From NCBI RefSeq assembly GCF_900005765.1, contig NC_041690.1, forward strand, positions 1,178,001-1,242,000: a stretch of 64,000 bases of DNA, read 5' to 3'. The stretch is from Plasmodium relictum (taxonomy: Eukaryota > Apicomplexa > Aconoidasida > Haemosporida > Plasmodiidae). The notes beneath the pieces are model-generated. The model ran no database searches and was not told where the DNA came from. It worked only from the letters and a program-made list of their open reading frames with translations. The position numbers were made by a program, and so were the translations under genes. Positions 12,498 through 24,954 of this stretch are shown here, in pieces (position 1 is the stretch's first letter; every line of letters starts with the position of its first letter).

Positions 12498-15400
12498 ATG
12501 GAAGAATATAGTTCTGTTCAAAAGTTAATTAAAAATAAAATTAGGAGAAATTATAGTATACATCCTCAAAATGTCATTTTTTATGATTATTTTAATAATT
12601 TAAAAAGAAAGGCATTAGCTCAAGGTCATAATAATTTAGTTATTTCTTTTAAAAAAATTCTTAATTCTATTTTCAAATATCCATTACCTATTAAAAATTG
12701 TTTTGATGCATATAAATTAAAAGGTGTTGGCAAGCGTTTTTCTTACTTTTTTGAAAAGGCATTAATACAATCACAAAATGGGAATACCCACAATGATGAT
12801 AATTGCGTATCCAATGTAGATAACATTCATATTAATAATCATATAAATAAAGTTATTAAATGTTCTAATGATTTTTTAAGAGAATTTAATGAAATATGCA
12901 TTATAAAAAAAAAAGATGATATATCAGAAGACGATATTATTATAAAAAATTTAAAAGAAATAGAAAATGATTACATAAATAAAGAGAATAAGAATTCTAA
13001 ATGCAAACTGAAAGATAATAAAATATATAATAACACCTCTCATTTTAATAGAAATAATAATACCTTATGCTTAACAAATGAAACAGATGAATATAACTGT
13101 GCTGATTTTTTAAACAACAACACTATTATTTCAGATAATAAAAAAGATAAGAATAAAATTTCTAAGGAATATAAAGGTGAATCAATAAGTATATTATCCT
13201 ATCCAAATGAACATGAAAAAACTATTTCTAATTATAAAAAATGTTTAGTGAAAAAAAACAGTCAAGTAAAATTAAATGATCTAGAAAAAAACATTCTAAT
13301 TGTTATTGATAAATATAGTCATTTATATGAAGAAAATGCGATGAGAAAGGAAGAAATAAATATCGGATTTATAAAAAATTATAAAAAATCAGTAGATATA
13401 AATTTTAGATCATTAAATAGATTAACAAAGTTAGATTTAATAAAAAAAATAGAGCATATTGAAAATGAATCTTGTAAAACTCCAAAAAATAAAATGAAAT
13501 TAAAAATTGTTAATAAAATGAAATTAACAGAAAAAGGAAAAAAATATTTAGATGAAGAAAAAGAAAAGTTATTGAAAACAAAGTTAACTATAAAATGTGA
13601 AGATAAGGAAGCATCTTTAAAAATAAATGATTTAGAGGAAGACAGTTTACATACAAGCGTAATAAAATTAGAAGAGAATTTAAAGAACACGGAAAACGTA
13701 TCAAAAAAAATAAATGAGTTAAAGGAAAATTTGAAAGAAGAAATAATTTATTGTGATACCAAATATAATTATAAGCCGGGCAAATATAATGAAAAAATAA
13801 AAGAAAAGGATATGGATTATATTCCATTAATAGAATATGATACTAATAAAATTGGTTGTTTAAAAAAAAAAAAAAACTTTTATAACTGTAATTCAGACAC
13901 AGAGGAAAAATTAAGCAATAGTGTAAGAGAAAATTTAGAAAATAGTGATATCCTTAGAAAAGAAGATAAAAATAGTTCTTATGCAAATTATAATTTTTCT
14001 TCAGGTATAAATGCTGAGATTGAAAAAAATTGTCAATATTATAAAAACAAAAAGTTTATTGATAATGAAAGAGAGTTTATGATATTAAATAATAATACAA
14101 AAGATTACTATTTAAATAATATGAATAAGGTGCATATTAAAAAAAAAGAAGATGAAACAAAAATAACGAAATGCAAGAATAATAATCAAAATAACGAAAA
14201 CTTAAATACTATCGAAAATAATGATAATATTAAAAAGGAGGAATTATATGAATGCTTAAAGGACTTTAATTTAATAGAAGAAAAAAAAAAAAATAGTTAT
14301 TTTGAAATAAAAATGGAAAATAAAAAAAAAGAAATACAAAATAAATTAAAATTAAGTTTAAAAGAAAGATTAGAACAAAAAAATTTAAATAAAAGCTTGC
14401 CAAATAATAATTCTAGTTTGTTAACTTGTTATCCACCAAAAGAAGACAATTTTATTTATAATGCAAAAATAGAGATTAATGAAAAAGAAAAAAACGCAAA
14501 ATCAGAAAATTTGTTACGGTACAAGAAGAAAAGTGAAAGCGAAAATATTATATTAAAAGAATATGAAGAGAATAATACTAATATAATTAGTACTGATATT
14601 AATAATAAAAGAAATAATTTAATTACTGATAATAGTTATTTTAATCCTGAAAATTTAAGTAAGGATAATATAACTCCAAGTATAGAAATAAAAGATCTAG
14701 AAGAAAGTAATGGAGAAGTAATCATATCTTCTAATAATAAAGTAGAAAAATTAAATTATAAAAATATATATACAGTAAATTGTGATAACAGTAAAGGTAT
14801 CGGTAATAATAGCACTTATGAAAAAAAATATAATTTAAACAATGATTCTGATGCTAGCACAAAAGTTAAAAAAAAAATAAATTTAGTAAATAATTGTGAG
14901 GAAATAGAATTAGCATCAATAGGGAATAAAAAAAATAATGATAATCAAGGTAAAGACATTATAGAAAATATAGAAGAATTTAGAAAAAAGGATTATAATT
15001 ATGACATAATTGAATTATCTGAAGAATCATCTGATAAACAGAATAATTCCTATATAAATAATTATATGAGAAATAATAAAAAAAAAAAGAGAAATAGAAT
15101 TGAGTTGGATGAAAAAAGCAAAATGGAAAATGGGGATCATGATAATAATAAGGAAAAGAATAAAGTAAGAAAAAAAAGAAAAGGAAATGAAAGCAAAATA
15201 AAAATGGAAAACGAGAGTAGTCAAATTAGATATGGGCCATATGAAATAATTATGGTAATTGATAATAGAGATATATCAGGTTCAAATTGTGAGTATAACG
15301 AAAAAATGAAAAAAATATTCAAAGATAACAATGTAAATTATATAACGAGAAATCTGCCGTTAGGTGATACTATTTGGTTGTGTAGGAGAGCAGTTTATAT

Positions 15401-16411
15401 TGATAATTCATCAGAAAAGAAAAAAACAAGAAAAAAGAGAAAAAAACAAGAAAAAGATAGAAATGAGGAAGATTATGTGAACATTTTAAATAAAAATGAT
15501 GATCTAGTGGTTGATAAGGAGGAAGAAAACATAAAATATGAAGAATATGTTTTAAAATGGATAATTGAAAGAAAAACAATAAATGATTTAAGTGCTAGTA
15601 TAATAGATGGTAGATATGAAGAGCAAAAATATCGTTTAATGAGATCAAATGAAATGTATCATATAATATATTTAATAGAAAATTGTAATAACTCTTATAA
15701 AAATTATATGAACTCTTCAAAAATTTCATATGAAACATTAAATAATGCACAATATAGTACGCAACTAGTAAGTGGTTTTTCTATACTAAATAGCCAAAAT
15801 ATGAAACATACTTTATTTTTATTAAGTGAAATTCATTTTCAAATTGTAAAAAATATAAAAAGATTTTGTGAAATTCAAGAAAATGAAGAAATTCACAATA
15901 GTGAGAAATTATCAATGTATTTAAAAAATAATTCATGCCTATGGGAAAAATGGAATAATGAATCAAAAAAATCAAAAAATAACATTGTCAAGGAAGTATT
16001 TGGAAAACAATTAAGATTAATTAATATGTGTGGATCGGATGCTACAGAACTTATTTTGTCCTTATGGCCAACTCCTTTTAAGTTAAATCAAGCACTTCAT
16101 AAATATACTCATAACGGAATATTAGCTGAAAAAATTAAAAGAATTTATATAAAAAATTACGAAATTAAAGGGAAAAAAAAAATTAAATCACCAATAGATA
16201 CACAAGTAATTTGTTATATTTTTATATCAATATAGAAATGTTTACTTGAAGATTAACCTCAATCTGTATATATTATTTATTCAAGTTTTATGTACATACA
16301 TATATATTTACACTTTTTTTAAATAAATATATATATATACATGACATTTTTTTTTTTTTTTTTCAGTTGATAGCACAACTAAGACTATTATATGCCCCTG
16401 ATTCAATATAA
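12498..16411 (+). CDS. MUS81: Crossover junction endonuclease MUS81 (ERCC4 family), with a short terminal exon
   Basis: Catalytic subunit of a structure-specific nuclease that cuts branched DNA and recombination intermediates in the nucleus. The proposed exons are 12498-16205 and 16367-16411, giving 1250 residues. Helix-hairpin-helix region at about 35-95 (AYKLKGVGKRFSYFFEKAL). Winged-helix-like segment at about 255-355. A very long Asn/Lys/Glu-rich insert follows. The ERCC4 nuclease starts at about 915 (IMVIDNRDISG). The catalytic motif is G956-D957 (LPLGDTIW) then E1024-R1025-K1026-x3-D1030 (WIIERKTINDL), followed by DGRYEEQK. A C-terminal HhH2 lies at about 1165-1210. Unspliced, the frame ends in an intron-like tail. 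Splicing gives LIAQLRLLYAPDSI, which resembles the usual MUS81 C-terminus. Human and yeast homologues are about 550-630 residues, so half of this protein is parasite-specific insert. Confidence 0.93.
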
Positions 16412-17267
16412 TGTTCTTAACATATTTTAAATTTTACTTAAAAAATTTTAAAATAAAATAATAAATAATATTATAATTAAATTATATTGACTCATTTTAT
16501 AATATTGTTTCATGTAATCTCTTTTTGTTTTGTTAGATGAATGAATTTTCCTTAAATAACTTTATGATATGTTCATTCAAAAATTTTAGAGAATAATACC
16601 ATTCCTTACAAACATTTTTTTTTTATTGTAATTGTTCATATTTTATTTAACTATTATTATATATATTTTTTTTAAATTATTTTATTTTTTTTTTTTTTTA
16701 TATTAATTTTTATTATAAACATTGCTAAGTATAACTACTTATAAAAATATATTGTCTATAAGAATTTATTTTTAGTTGAAATTTTAAAAGAAAATATATC
16801 ATAAGATTTAAAAAAGGAAAAAAAAAAACAAATATTTATAATTAGGTTTGTTAAAAAAACAGATCTATTGAACACTATAAAAGAAAAAAGTAATAAATGC
16901 TTAATAAAAACAAAATTAAAAAATGTAACGTATTTTATATGAATATCTGTATATATAGCAATTCTTATTAAAATAATATCAATATATGTAACTGTAAGAA
17001 AAACTTCAAAAAAATACAAGTAATTATAATTTAATATCAAAAAAAGCAAAAGTATAATTTTTTATAAAAACATATAAAAAATTATTTATGACTATATATC
17101 ATTACACAGGAAAAACAAAAAAAAATGTATGTACTTATATTTCCTATATATGATATTTATTAAAAAAAAATTAAAAAAATAATTGGCTTTAATGGTATAT
17201 ATATTCAATAATCAATAACATTTTTCTAAAATATATTTTTAATAAAATAGAACAAGTTTTATTTCCA
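16412..17267. other. Convergent intergenic region between MUS81 and BRF1
   Basis: AT-rich 3' regions of two converging genes. An open frame at 16756-17049 (-) encodes a Phe/Ile-rich peptide and is probably chance. Nothing else is seen. Confidence 0.65.
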
Positions 17268-19773
17268 TTACGATGAAAAAAGGGATTTTAATACATCATA
17301 ATTTATTTTATTAGGCAAATTTTTATCAGATTTTTCAAGAGCTTTTAAAACGGAATCCCCAGTTGATTGAGTTTCTGAAATATCTTCCACTTTCTTTTTT
17401 TTATTTCTAATTTTTTTTTTTTCATTATTATTTTCTTCATGATTTCTTTTTTTCTGCCTTTTTAATTGTTTACAAATATGTGGTAAATAATTTTTCATCA
17501 TGTCATCCCATATTAACATTTTTATTTCCTTTTCCTTTTCAGTTAAAATCATATTTTCTATTTCGCTATCATATATATCACTCAAAGTTTCATCATTTTG
17601 GTTAATGGAAGCATCTGAATTTCCGTCAAATGTAGTATTTTGATCATTAATAGAATTTAAATTACTTTCAAAAAAATAATTAAAATCTGTTGAAATATTA
17701 GCATTATTCATATTTTTTTTATTATTTCTATTTTTATTTTCAATATTACATTCTAAAAAACTATATTCTTCTACTTCATTTATGATATTATTTAATTCAG
17801 AAGTTACAGTTTCTTTTAAAGTAGTACAATAACTACTATCTATTATTTCTTTTTCTTTATTTAAATGATTTTGTTGTAAAATAATTTTTTTATCATCAGT
17901 AGAGCTATTATTTTCAATAATATTACTAAGATTTATGCATGCAGTTTCGTTATAACAATTGCTCGTTGTAGATAAATTACTATTATTATAATTTTTAGGA
18001 ATAGTTTTAGTGATATTGTTATTACTATCATTATTATTACTAATATAACTGACGTTATCATTAATACTAATATCATTATTAATGATTGTGTTCATTTTTT
18101 CATTATTTTTTATTTCTTCATTAATTAACGAATTTTTTTCGTCATTTATTTTAGCTTTATTTAATTCGTTGAGGTTATCTGAAAAGTTAGATGCAGAAAC
18201 ACATGATTCCATGTCTGATAATTTATTTACACTACACATAGAAGTAGTAGATTTCATAGAGAAATTATCCATAAAAATTTCTCCTTTTTTCTTTTTAAGT
18301 TCACAATTTTCCAAATCTGTAGTACGGTCTATTTTTTCATCACGATTTATTAAGAAATTATTGTTTGCATTTTTTAGTATGTTTGGATTATTCTCTATAT
18401 TGATAGTATTAATTATTTTTAAAGCCAAATTGTCTATATCATTTCCTTTAGGATTTTCATTGCAAATTTCCTCTAAATTTATTCCATCATTACTATTATT
18501 ATTTTTTTTTTCTTTCTCATTTTCCTCGTTTTTTTCCTTGTCATCATTTACAATACTGTTAGTTGAATATTCAGTATGATTATTATATGATAATTTTTCA
18601 ATATGAAACAAACTATTGTCATTAGAAGTGTTATCATCATTTATACCACTATTTATATTAAAATTATTTTCATCATTACTTTTTTGAGAAAAAATATCAT
18701 CACTAAAAATTTCTCCATCACATATTGACTTTTTACTTCTATTTTCTTGTTCTTCGCTATCACATAATGATAAGGTTTTATTTTTTTCAATAAAATTATT
18801 TTTCAATTTTTTTTTATTGTCATAAATAACACATGGAGGAATGCTATTTGATGGAATATCCGTTATAGAAATTTTATCAAATTCAGAAGCTTTAATTTTA
18901 GCAGTATTTGTGTTTTTAAATTCTGACAATCTTTTAATTATAGTTGGATTAGAAATCCTGACAATATCAGCAATTGTATTAGAATTAATTGATATTCCAT
19001 GTATTCTAGTAGAAATTAAAAGAGCTGCACCACATAGTCCAGTAGGTCTTCTTCCTGTACTAATCCAATCTCTAGTCATAGCTTGAATAAGCTTGATTCC
19101 TGTATATGTAACTTTATAAATGTCATTTTTTAAATTAAGTTTATGAGCAAATCTTTCCAAAAATAGAGAAGGATCAATATTTGGAACATTGATATGCAAT
19201 AATCTTAATAGTTTTAAAAACGTTTTTCCTAAAGGTTTTACAGGTGTTTGTAAAATATCACTAAAATCAATTAACATTACTGGAGACTTTTCTCTCCTAC
19301 AAATAGTGTATAAGCAAGAAGCAGCAACATAAGAATTATTTCTTCCCATAGTAAAATTTCTCTGTAATGCCATTAAATAAATTCTTTGAGCTGCTTCTAT
19401 ATGTTGACTTGATAAATGTAAATGATCAGCGATTTTTTGAATATTTATATATCCTTTCTGTAAAGATATTTCTCTACTTTCTCTTATTCCCCATGATAAT
19501 ATAAATGATTTATTCCCACTTGATGGAATAAATTGACCAACCTATTAAAAATAATAATAAAAGTTAAAATGTACTCTTTAAAAAAAATTTTTTCTTTCTA
19601 TTTCTTTTTAATACCATTGAGATTCCTCCATTATTATTCTCAACAAATTCTAACGATTCTACAATTTTATTTTCTTCTAAAACTGTTCCACATCTCAAAC
19701 AAATAACTTCTCCTCGTCCTTCATTAGTTTCTATATCAGAGCTTAAACAACTTTTACATACTTGCTGATTCAC
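17268..19773 (-). CDS. BRF1: TFIIIB subunit BRF1 (RNA polymerase III initiation factor)
   Basis: Bridges TFIIIC, TBP and RNA polymerase III at tRNA and 5S rRNA genes. Two exons, 19773-19615 and 19541-17268, are joined in phase 0 across a 73-base intron and give 810 residues. The N-terminal zinc ribbon has C6, C9, C25 and C28 (CKSC ... CLRC). Next comes VGQFIPSSGNKS, matching the BRF1 linker. Cyclin repeat 1 is at about 91-170 and repeat 2 at about 174-262 (RDWISTGRRPTGLCGAALLI, diagnostic of BRF over TFIIB). Residues about 280-690 are an Asn/Ser-rich linker. A C-terminal block near residues 720-750 (EKEIKMLIWDDMMKNYLP) resembles the TBP-binding BRF1 block. The protein is longer than yeast BRF1 (about 600 residues) because of the linker. 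It is transcribed convergently to MUS81. Confidence 0.94.
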
Positions 19774-21242
19774 TATAATTTATATATATATATATAATAA
19801 AAAATAAAAATGTGTTATAATTAATGAATAAACATAAAATAAGTATTTAGATAAATTTTAAATTGTATTCTCTTTTCTTTTTCATATATATTAAAATCAC
19901 TACTTGCATTGACAAATTCATATACAGTTAATTTTTGTAAAAAAAAAAATTATCCTGAGATGGCAATTTCAGTATGTTTTTAGTTCCATTTAAATTATGT
20001 TTAAGTCTCCACAAAAAATAAAAATTATAAAATAAAAACAACGTTAATAAAAAATTAAAATTGAAAAATTTTAAATAATCAAACAAAATATAATATGCAT
20101 ATACATATAATAGAATAATTAAATATAATAAATATATTTTTAAAATATATTATTACTTTATATATTGAATTATGAGATTAATGAATAATAATGATGATAA
20201 ATTTTATTTTTATTTTATATATATGTATTTGAATTTCAATTAAAAAAAAATAAAAAATCAAGTAATATACTAAATAATACTATTTTCATGTTTTTAATTT
20301 TATATTGATAAAATTTAAATATAAAAATCAAAAGCAAAGAAAACATTTATTAAATTTTTTTTTTTTTTTTGTTTGAAAAATCTATATTTATGTTAACTAT
20401 TAAATAAATAAAAAATTTTAATGATTTATAAAAATAAAAAATATAAATATATAATTTTTATAAGAAATTTAAAGTACTTAAAATTTTTATATTTCTTTAT
20501 TTTATTCTTTTTTTTTATTTCAAAAAAAAGAACATAAAAAAATGAAAAATAATATAATTTATAATAGAAGAAAAAATTAATAGTTTATTACATAAAAAAT
20601 GAAAAAAGTGTTTATCTTAATATTTTATTTTTAAATATAAAAAAAAAGTATTCCTCTTTAAATTATAAAAATTTTTACAAATTCAATGAATTTTTAACAT
20701 AATATTTAAAATAAGATGAAATATTTTTTGTATTAAATATCTTTTTGCTCATTTGATATAAATAATATAGCTTAATATAATTGTTTAAAAAAAAAATTGG
20801 TATTTATAATAATATTCGAAGGATAATAATAGAAAATTTTAAGGATTATCTTCTATATTACCAAAAAAATAATTTAACAAAATAGTAGTACGTTAAACCA
20901 AAAAGTTCATTATCATTTAATAATGAATAATTTTAAAATTAAAAAAGGTAGAAATTTATTAACAGCACAATAATTCTAAATACAATTTGCTTTCTTTAAT
21001 TTTTTAACTACAAAAAATATATGAAGAATAACGTTAATTTTTTTTTTTTTTATTTAATATTACTATTCAGAAATATGTGAAATATTAAAAAATGAATAAA
21101 TAGTTATAATCTACATATAATTTTCTTTTATAGTAATACATTACTTTTAATTATATGAATATATGATTGATAATTTGGAATTTATAAAACTTTACTAATC
21201 AATTATATTGACATTTTATATTTAAAAGAATAAAACAATTTA

Positions 21243-21289
<47 letters not shown>

Positions 21290-22387
21290 TTTTATATTTC
21301 AAAACTTTATTTAATTTATAATTTAAAGAAATAAGATTTTTTCTTTTAGATAGCTCAATATACAATAAATGATTTTTCTTAATTTTATATTTCAATTTTT
21401 TCTAAATTTATAGCACAATGTAGTGATTCTCTATAAAAAAAAAAAAAAATGAGAAATATTAAGTTACATAAGCATATTTTCTGTTATTATTTTTACTCTA
21501 TAATTTATCTTCTTTTATAATTCCCTTTGTAAAAACATACATAATCATAACATTTCACTACGAAATATAAAAGGAAATGTTTTTCTATAATATAATTTAT
21601 ATAAAAAGAGAATTTTATAACTACGGAAAACTAAGTAGACTAGTGTTTTACTAAACATTAAAACTCTTTCCTTAAAAATGTTTATTTTTTTTTTTTTTTT
21701 TTTGGTTATCGTTAAGACTAATACAGAACATATGCCACTTTAAAAAAAAAAAAAAGGAAAAAATATGAAAAGATTTTAATAAATTATATTTTTTAAAATT
21801 TAATCATATGCAGCCACATAAAAATAAAAAAAAATAAAATCTCTCATAATTATAATACATTTTTTTTTTTTAAATATTTTTTATTATAAAGGCGAATATT
21901 CTCACATTTCGTATATATATATACAGGTATACACATAATATATATATAATTTACTAAAAATAAGAAAATATTTATTTTTTATTTCATAAAAATAAAAAAA
22001 AAGAAAAGAATGTATTATTAAACAAAACAAATATAAAAATATATGTGTCTATATATATAAATAGATATTTTATCTTTAATATTTATAATAATATCTAATG
22101 TTATTAATAAAAAAGAAAAAAGGAATAAATTTTTTTATAAACCTAAAAACACATTAGTAAAAAAAAAAAATCAGAGTTCCTATTTTGCTACACCTTATTT
22201 ATTCCTAATATTATAGCATACATATACTTTTTTTTTTTTATAAATCATTATTATATATTCCTTTATATTTTATTTATTACTCTACCAACGGTTATTAAAT
22301 TTATAATTTTTATTAATAAACATCATATACTTTTATTTTATCTTGAATAACTTAAAAATAGAAAAAACAGAAAATTCCTTATTCATA
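19774..22387. other. 2.6 kb intergenic region between BRF1 and the small basic protein
   Basis: It holds the BRF1 promoter (right of 19773) and the 3' region of the next minus-strand gene. It contains a 40-base AT repeat and many poly-A and poly-T runs. I found no ORF or RNA gene that I could support. Confidence 0.65.
21246..21285. repeat. (AT)20 microsatellite
   Basis: A perfect AT dinucleotide run of about 40 bases in intergenic DNA. Confidence 0.95.
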
Positions 22388-23191
22388 TTATTTTTGTTTT
22401 TTAATAGGTCTTTTAGTAACAGTTTTCTTAATTATTTTTTTTGTTGGTCTTTCTTTTTTTGTCTCTGCACCCTTTACTTTTTTGCTAATTCTAAATATAA
22501 AAAAAAATAAAATTTAAGTGGATGTTGTGTTTATATACAAGAGTACTAATTAAAATATGCATTTATTCAAATATAAGAATACTCTATATATATAAATGTA
22601 TGTTTTATTTTGACTATAAAAAAAAAAAAAGTATATAAAGTAAATATATTTAATCTCTTGTATAAAAAGATACTAATTTTTAAATTTCCATTTAAAAAAT
22701 ATAAAGATATTATATTTATATCAATTATATTGAGTGCCTCATAGTAACATAAAATAAAAAAAAAAATTATTTATCATGAGAGGACTTTACATATTAAGTG
22801 AACCAAAAAATAATAATATTCAATAATACAACTCAAAGATTATATCAAAAAAAAAAAAAAAAATAAATAAAAAAGGATATGTTTTTAATTTAGTTATAAA
22901 TATTTTTTCATAGTGATATAATAGAAGAAATGTTCTGAAAAAATAATGCACAGACAATACACAAGCTCGTATTAATTTTTATACAAATGTAAAATGAAAA
23001 TTTTAAAAGAAATAAAAAATAAAAATAGCAATATTCATAAATATGGGATCATACAGTTTTTTGGATTTTAGCTTTTCTTTAGTCGGATGAGCTGTTTTGA
23101 TTTTTGCTGCTTTTAATTTTGTTAATTTTCCTGTGTTTTTATTTGGTTTTTTTTTAAGAGGTACCTTTACGTCTCTTTTTTTTGCAACCAT
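22388..23191 (-). CDS. Small lysine-rich basic protein (79 residues), two exons
   Basis: Exon 1 is 23191-23055 and exon 2 is 22490-22388, with a 564-base intron (donor GTATGA, acceptor TTTAG). The phase 2 junction restores one frame of 79 residues. The unspliced frame instead runs into an intron tail that reads like random hydrophobic sequence. The protein starts MVAKKRDVKVPLKKKPNKNT and ends KRPIKKQK. About 40% of residues are Lys or Arg, spaced by Thr, Pro and Ala, with almost no acidic residues. The composition resembles histone-tail, H1-like or ribosomal/nucleolar basic proteins and suggests binding to nucleic acid. I do not recognise the family. It lies in tandem with BRF1 and the TOG gene on the minus strand. 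The gene structure is well supported by the in-frame junction; the function is unknown. Confidence 0.72.
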
Positions 23192-24954
23192 TTTCAATAA
23201 ATATATATTTTGAAATTATTAAAAAATAAAATTCAAATTAGGATAAAAAAAAATTTTGTCTAAGAAAGAAATGCTATGTGATAAAATGTTTATTATAAAA
23301 ATTTATTAAATACAATCATTTAAAAGCTGTTTAGTTATATATATTATTACAAAATTAGGAAAAAAAAAAAATGAAATAAAATAAAACAAAAAATAGAAAA
23401 AGTAAAAGGAAAAATAAAAAGAAAAGAAAAAATATTTTTGTTAATTGTCTATTTTAAAAATGAGTAATATTTTTTATTTTTAAAGTACTAATATATTTTT
23501 CTTTTTTTTTTATTTCATTTTATTTTATTCCATTTAAAAATTTTTTTTTTCTCATTTTTTTAATAATTTCCTAATAATAAAAGTATATGCACTAATAGTT
23601 GCAATGTATAATTTCTTATAGAATTTCATATTTCCTTTAAATGATTCAATAACTTCTTGCAAAAAATTAAAATATATAGTAATTATAAGCCTTAAGAGAA
23701 TTTTTTAACTTTTCGATGATAATTATGCATAATGGGTGCTACTTTTTTTTTTTTTTTTTTATAAATTCTTATTTTTTTACAGAAAAATAAATGGTATTTA
23801 TATTTTTAGGTATATTCAATTGTGTTTTGAGAATAAAGAATCATTAAACCGTTTATATACCATTACTTTCATACCATTTTTTTTTTTTTTTTACTATTAA
23901 ATATAGCAATTATTATTATCATTTTGTATTTTTTTTTTTAAATTTTTGCACAGTGTTATTTATGTATTGGAGCATAAATATCAACACCAAATTTTTATTT
24001 CCTCTATTATATTACACAGAAAATGTAATAAAATTACAAAAAAATAAAGTTACACTTTTTTTATTGAAATAATTAAAATGTGGTAATATAAAAATGTCGA
24101 TTAAAAAAATTTATTTCATTAAAAAAAAAAAATTAAAAATATAATGCTGAAAAAAAAAATAATATAATAATTTTATTTAAAGTTTTAAAATAACGGAACA
24201 AATATATACAACTAAAATACAATTAAGAAATTTTTGTATCACAAAATAATAAAATTTTCTTCTTTTATATTAAAAACATCATAATCAGAATGTTAATATT
24301 TTTACCACTATTTTTGATTACATGATGCTAAAAGAATTATAAATATTAAAGAAAGTGTCATTTTTGAATATTCCTAGTAATCATTAATTATTTTTATTTA
24401 TTATTTTAGCATTTTTTCTTCATAAATCATTTTTAAAATGATATAATTAAAATTTAATTCTTTTTTTTTTTTTTTTCTTAGTTTGTAAAAGTATTAAGAT
24501 GTTCTTTAAAAATTAAAAATTTAATTTTAAAATACTTTTTACTTTAAAAAGATATTATTTTTTATAAAAAATATAAATGTGTAAAAGACATAAAAAGGTA
24601 TATATCTAAAAGAACAAAAATAAGTATTAAACTATAAATTATAATCAAAAGAAGGAAGAAAAAATAAAGATTACATATATCACATTTTTCAAAAAATTTC
24701 AACAAATAATAATTCTTTAAACCAAATATGTGTAAGAAAAAAAAAAAAATCTAAAAAGGAATAAAGAATTGAAATTTAGAAAATAGGAAAAATAATAAGA
24801 AAAAATAAAGAAAAAGGAAATTATTGTAAAGCGATGCTAATAAAAAAAAAAAAAAAAAAGAAAAATTAATTGAAATGATGAAAAACCAAACACAAATTGA
24901 AAAGAAAAATAATACTTAGTTAAAAAAGCTTTAATAACGTTGGGAATTTAATAT
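23192..24954. other. 1.8 kb intergenic region upstream of the small basic protein
   Basis: Promoter of the small basic protein (-) and 3' region of the TOG gene (-). It contains poly-T runs (about 23740-23760, 23876-23892) and no supported gene. Confidence 0.65.

Noticed and set aside
18082-18579. 165-codon open frame on the plus strand
   Set aside because: Antisense shadow of the Asn/Ser-rich linker of BRF1.
17268-19773. General transcription factor TFIIB instead of BRF1
   Set aside because: The second cyclin repeat has the BRF-type TGRRPTGLCGAALL motif, and there is a C-terminal extension with a BRF1-like block, which TFIIB lacks.
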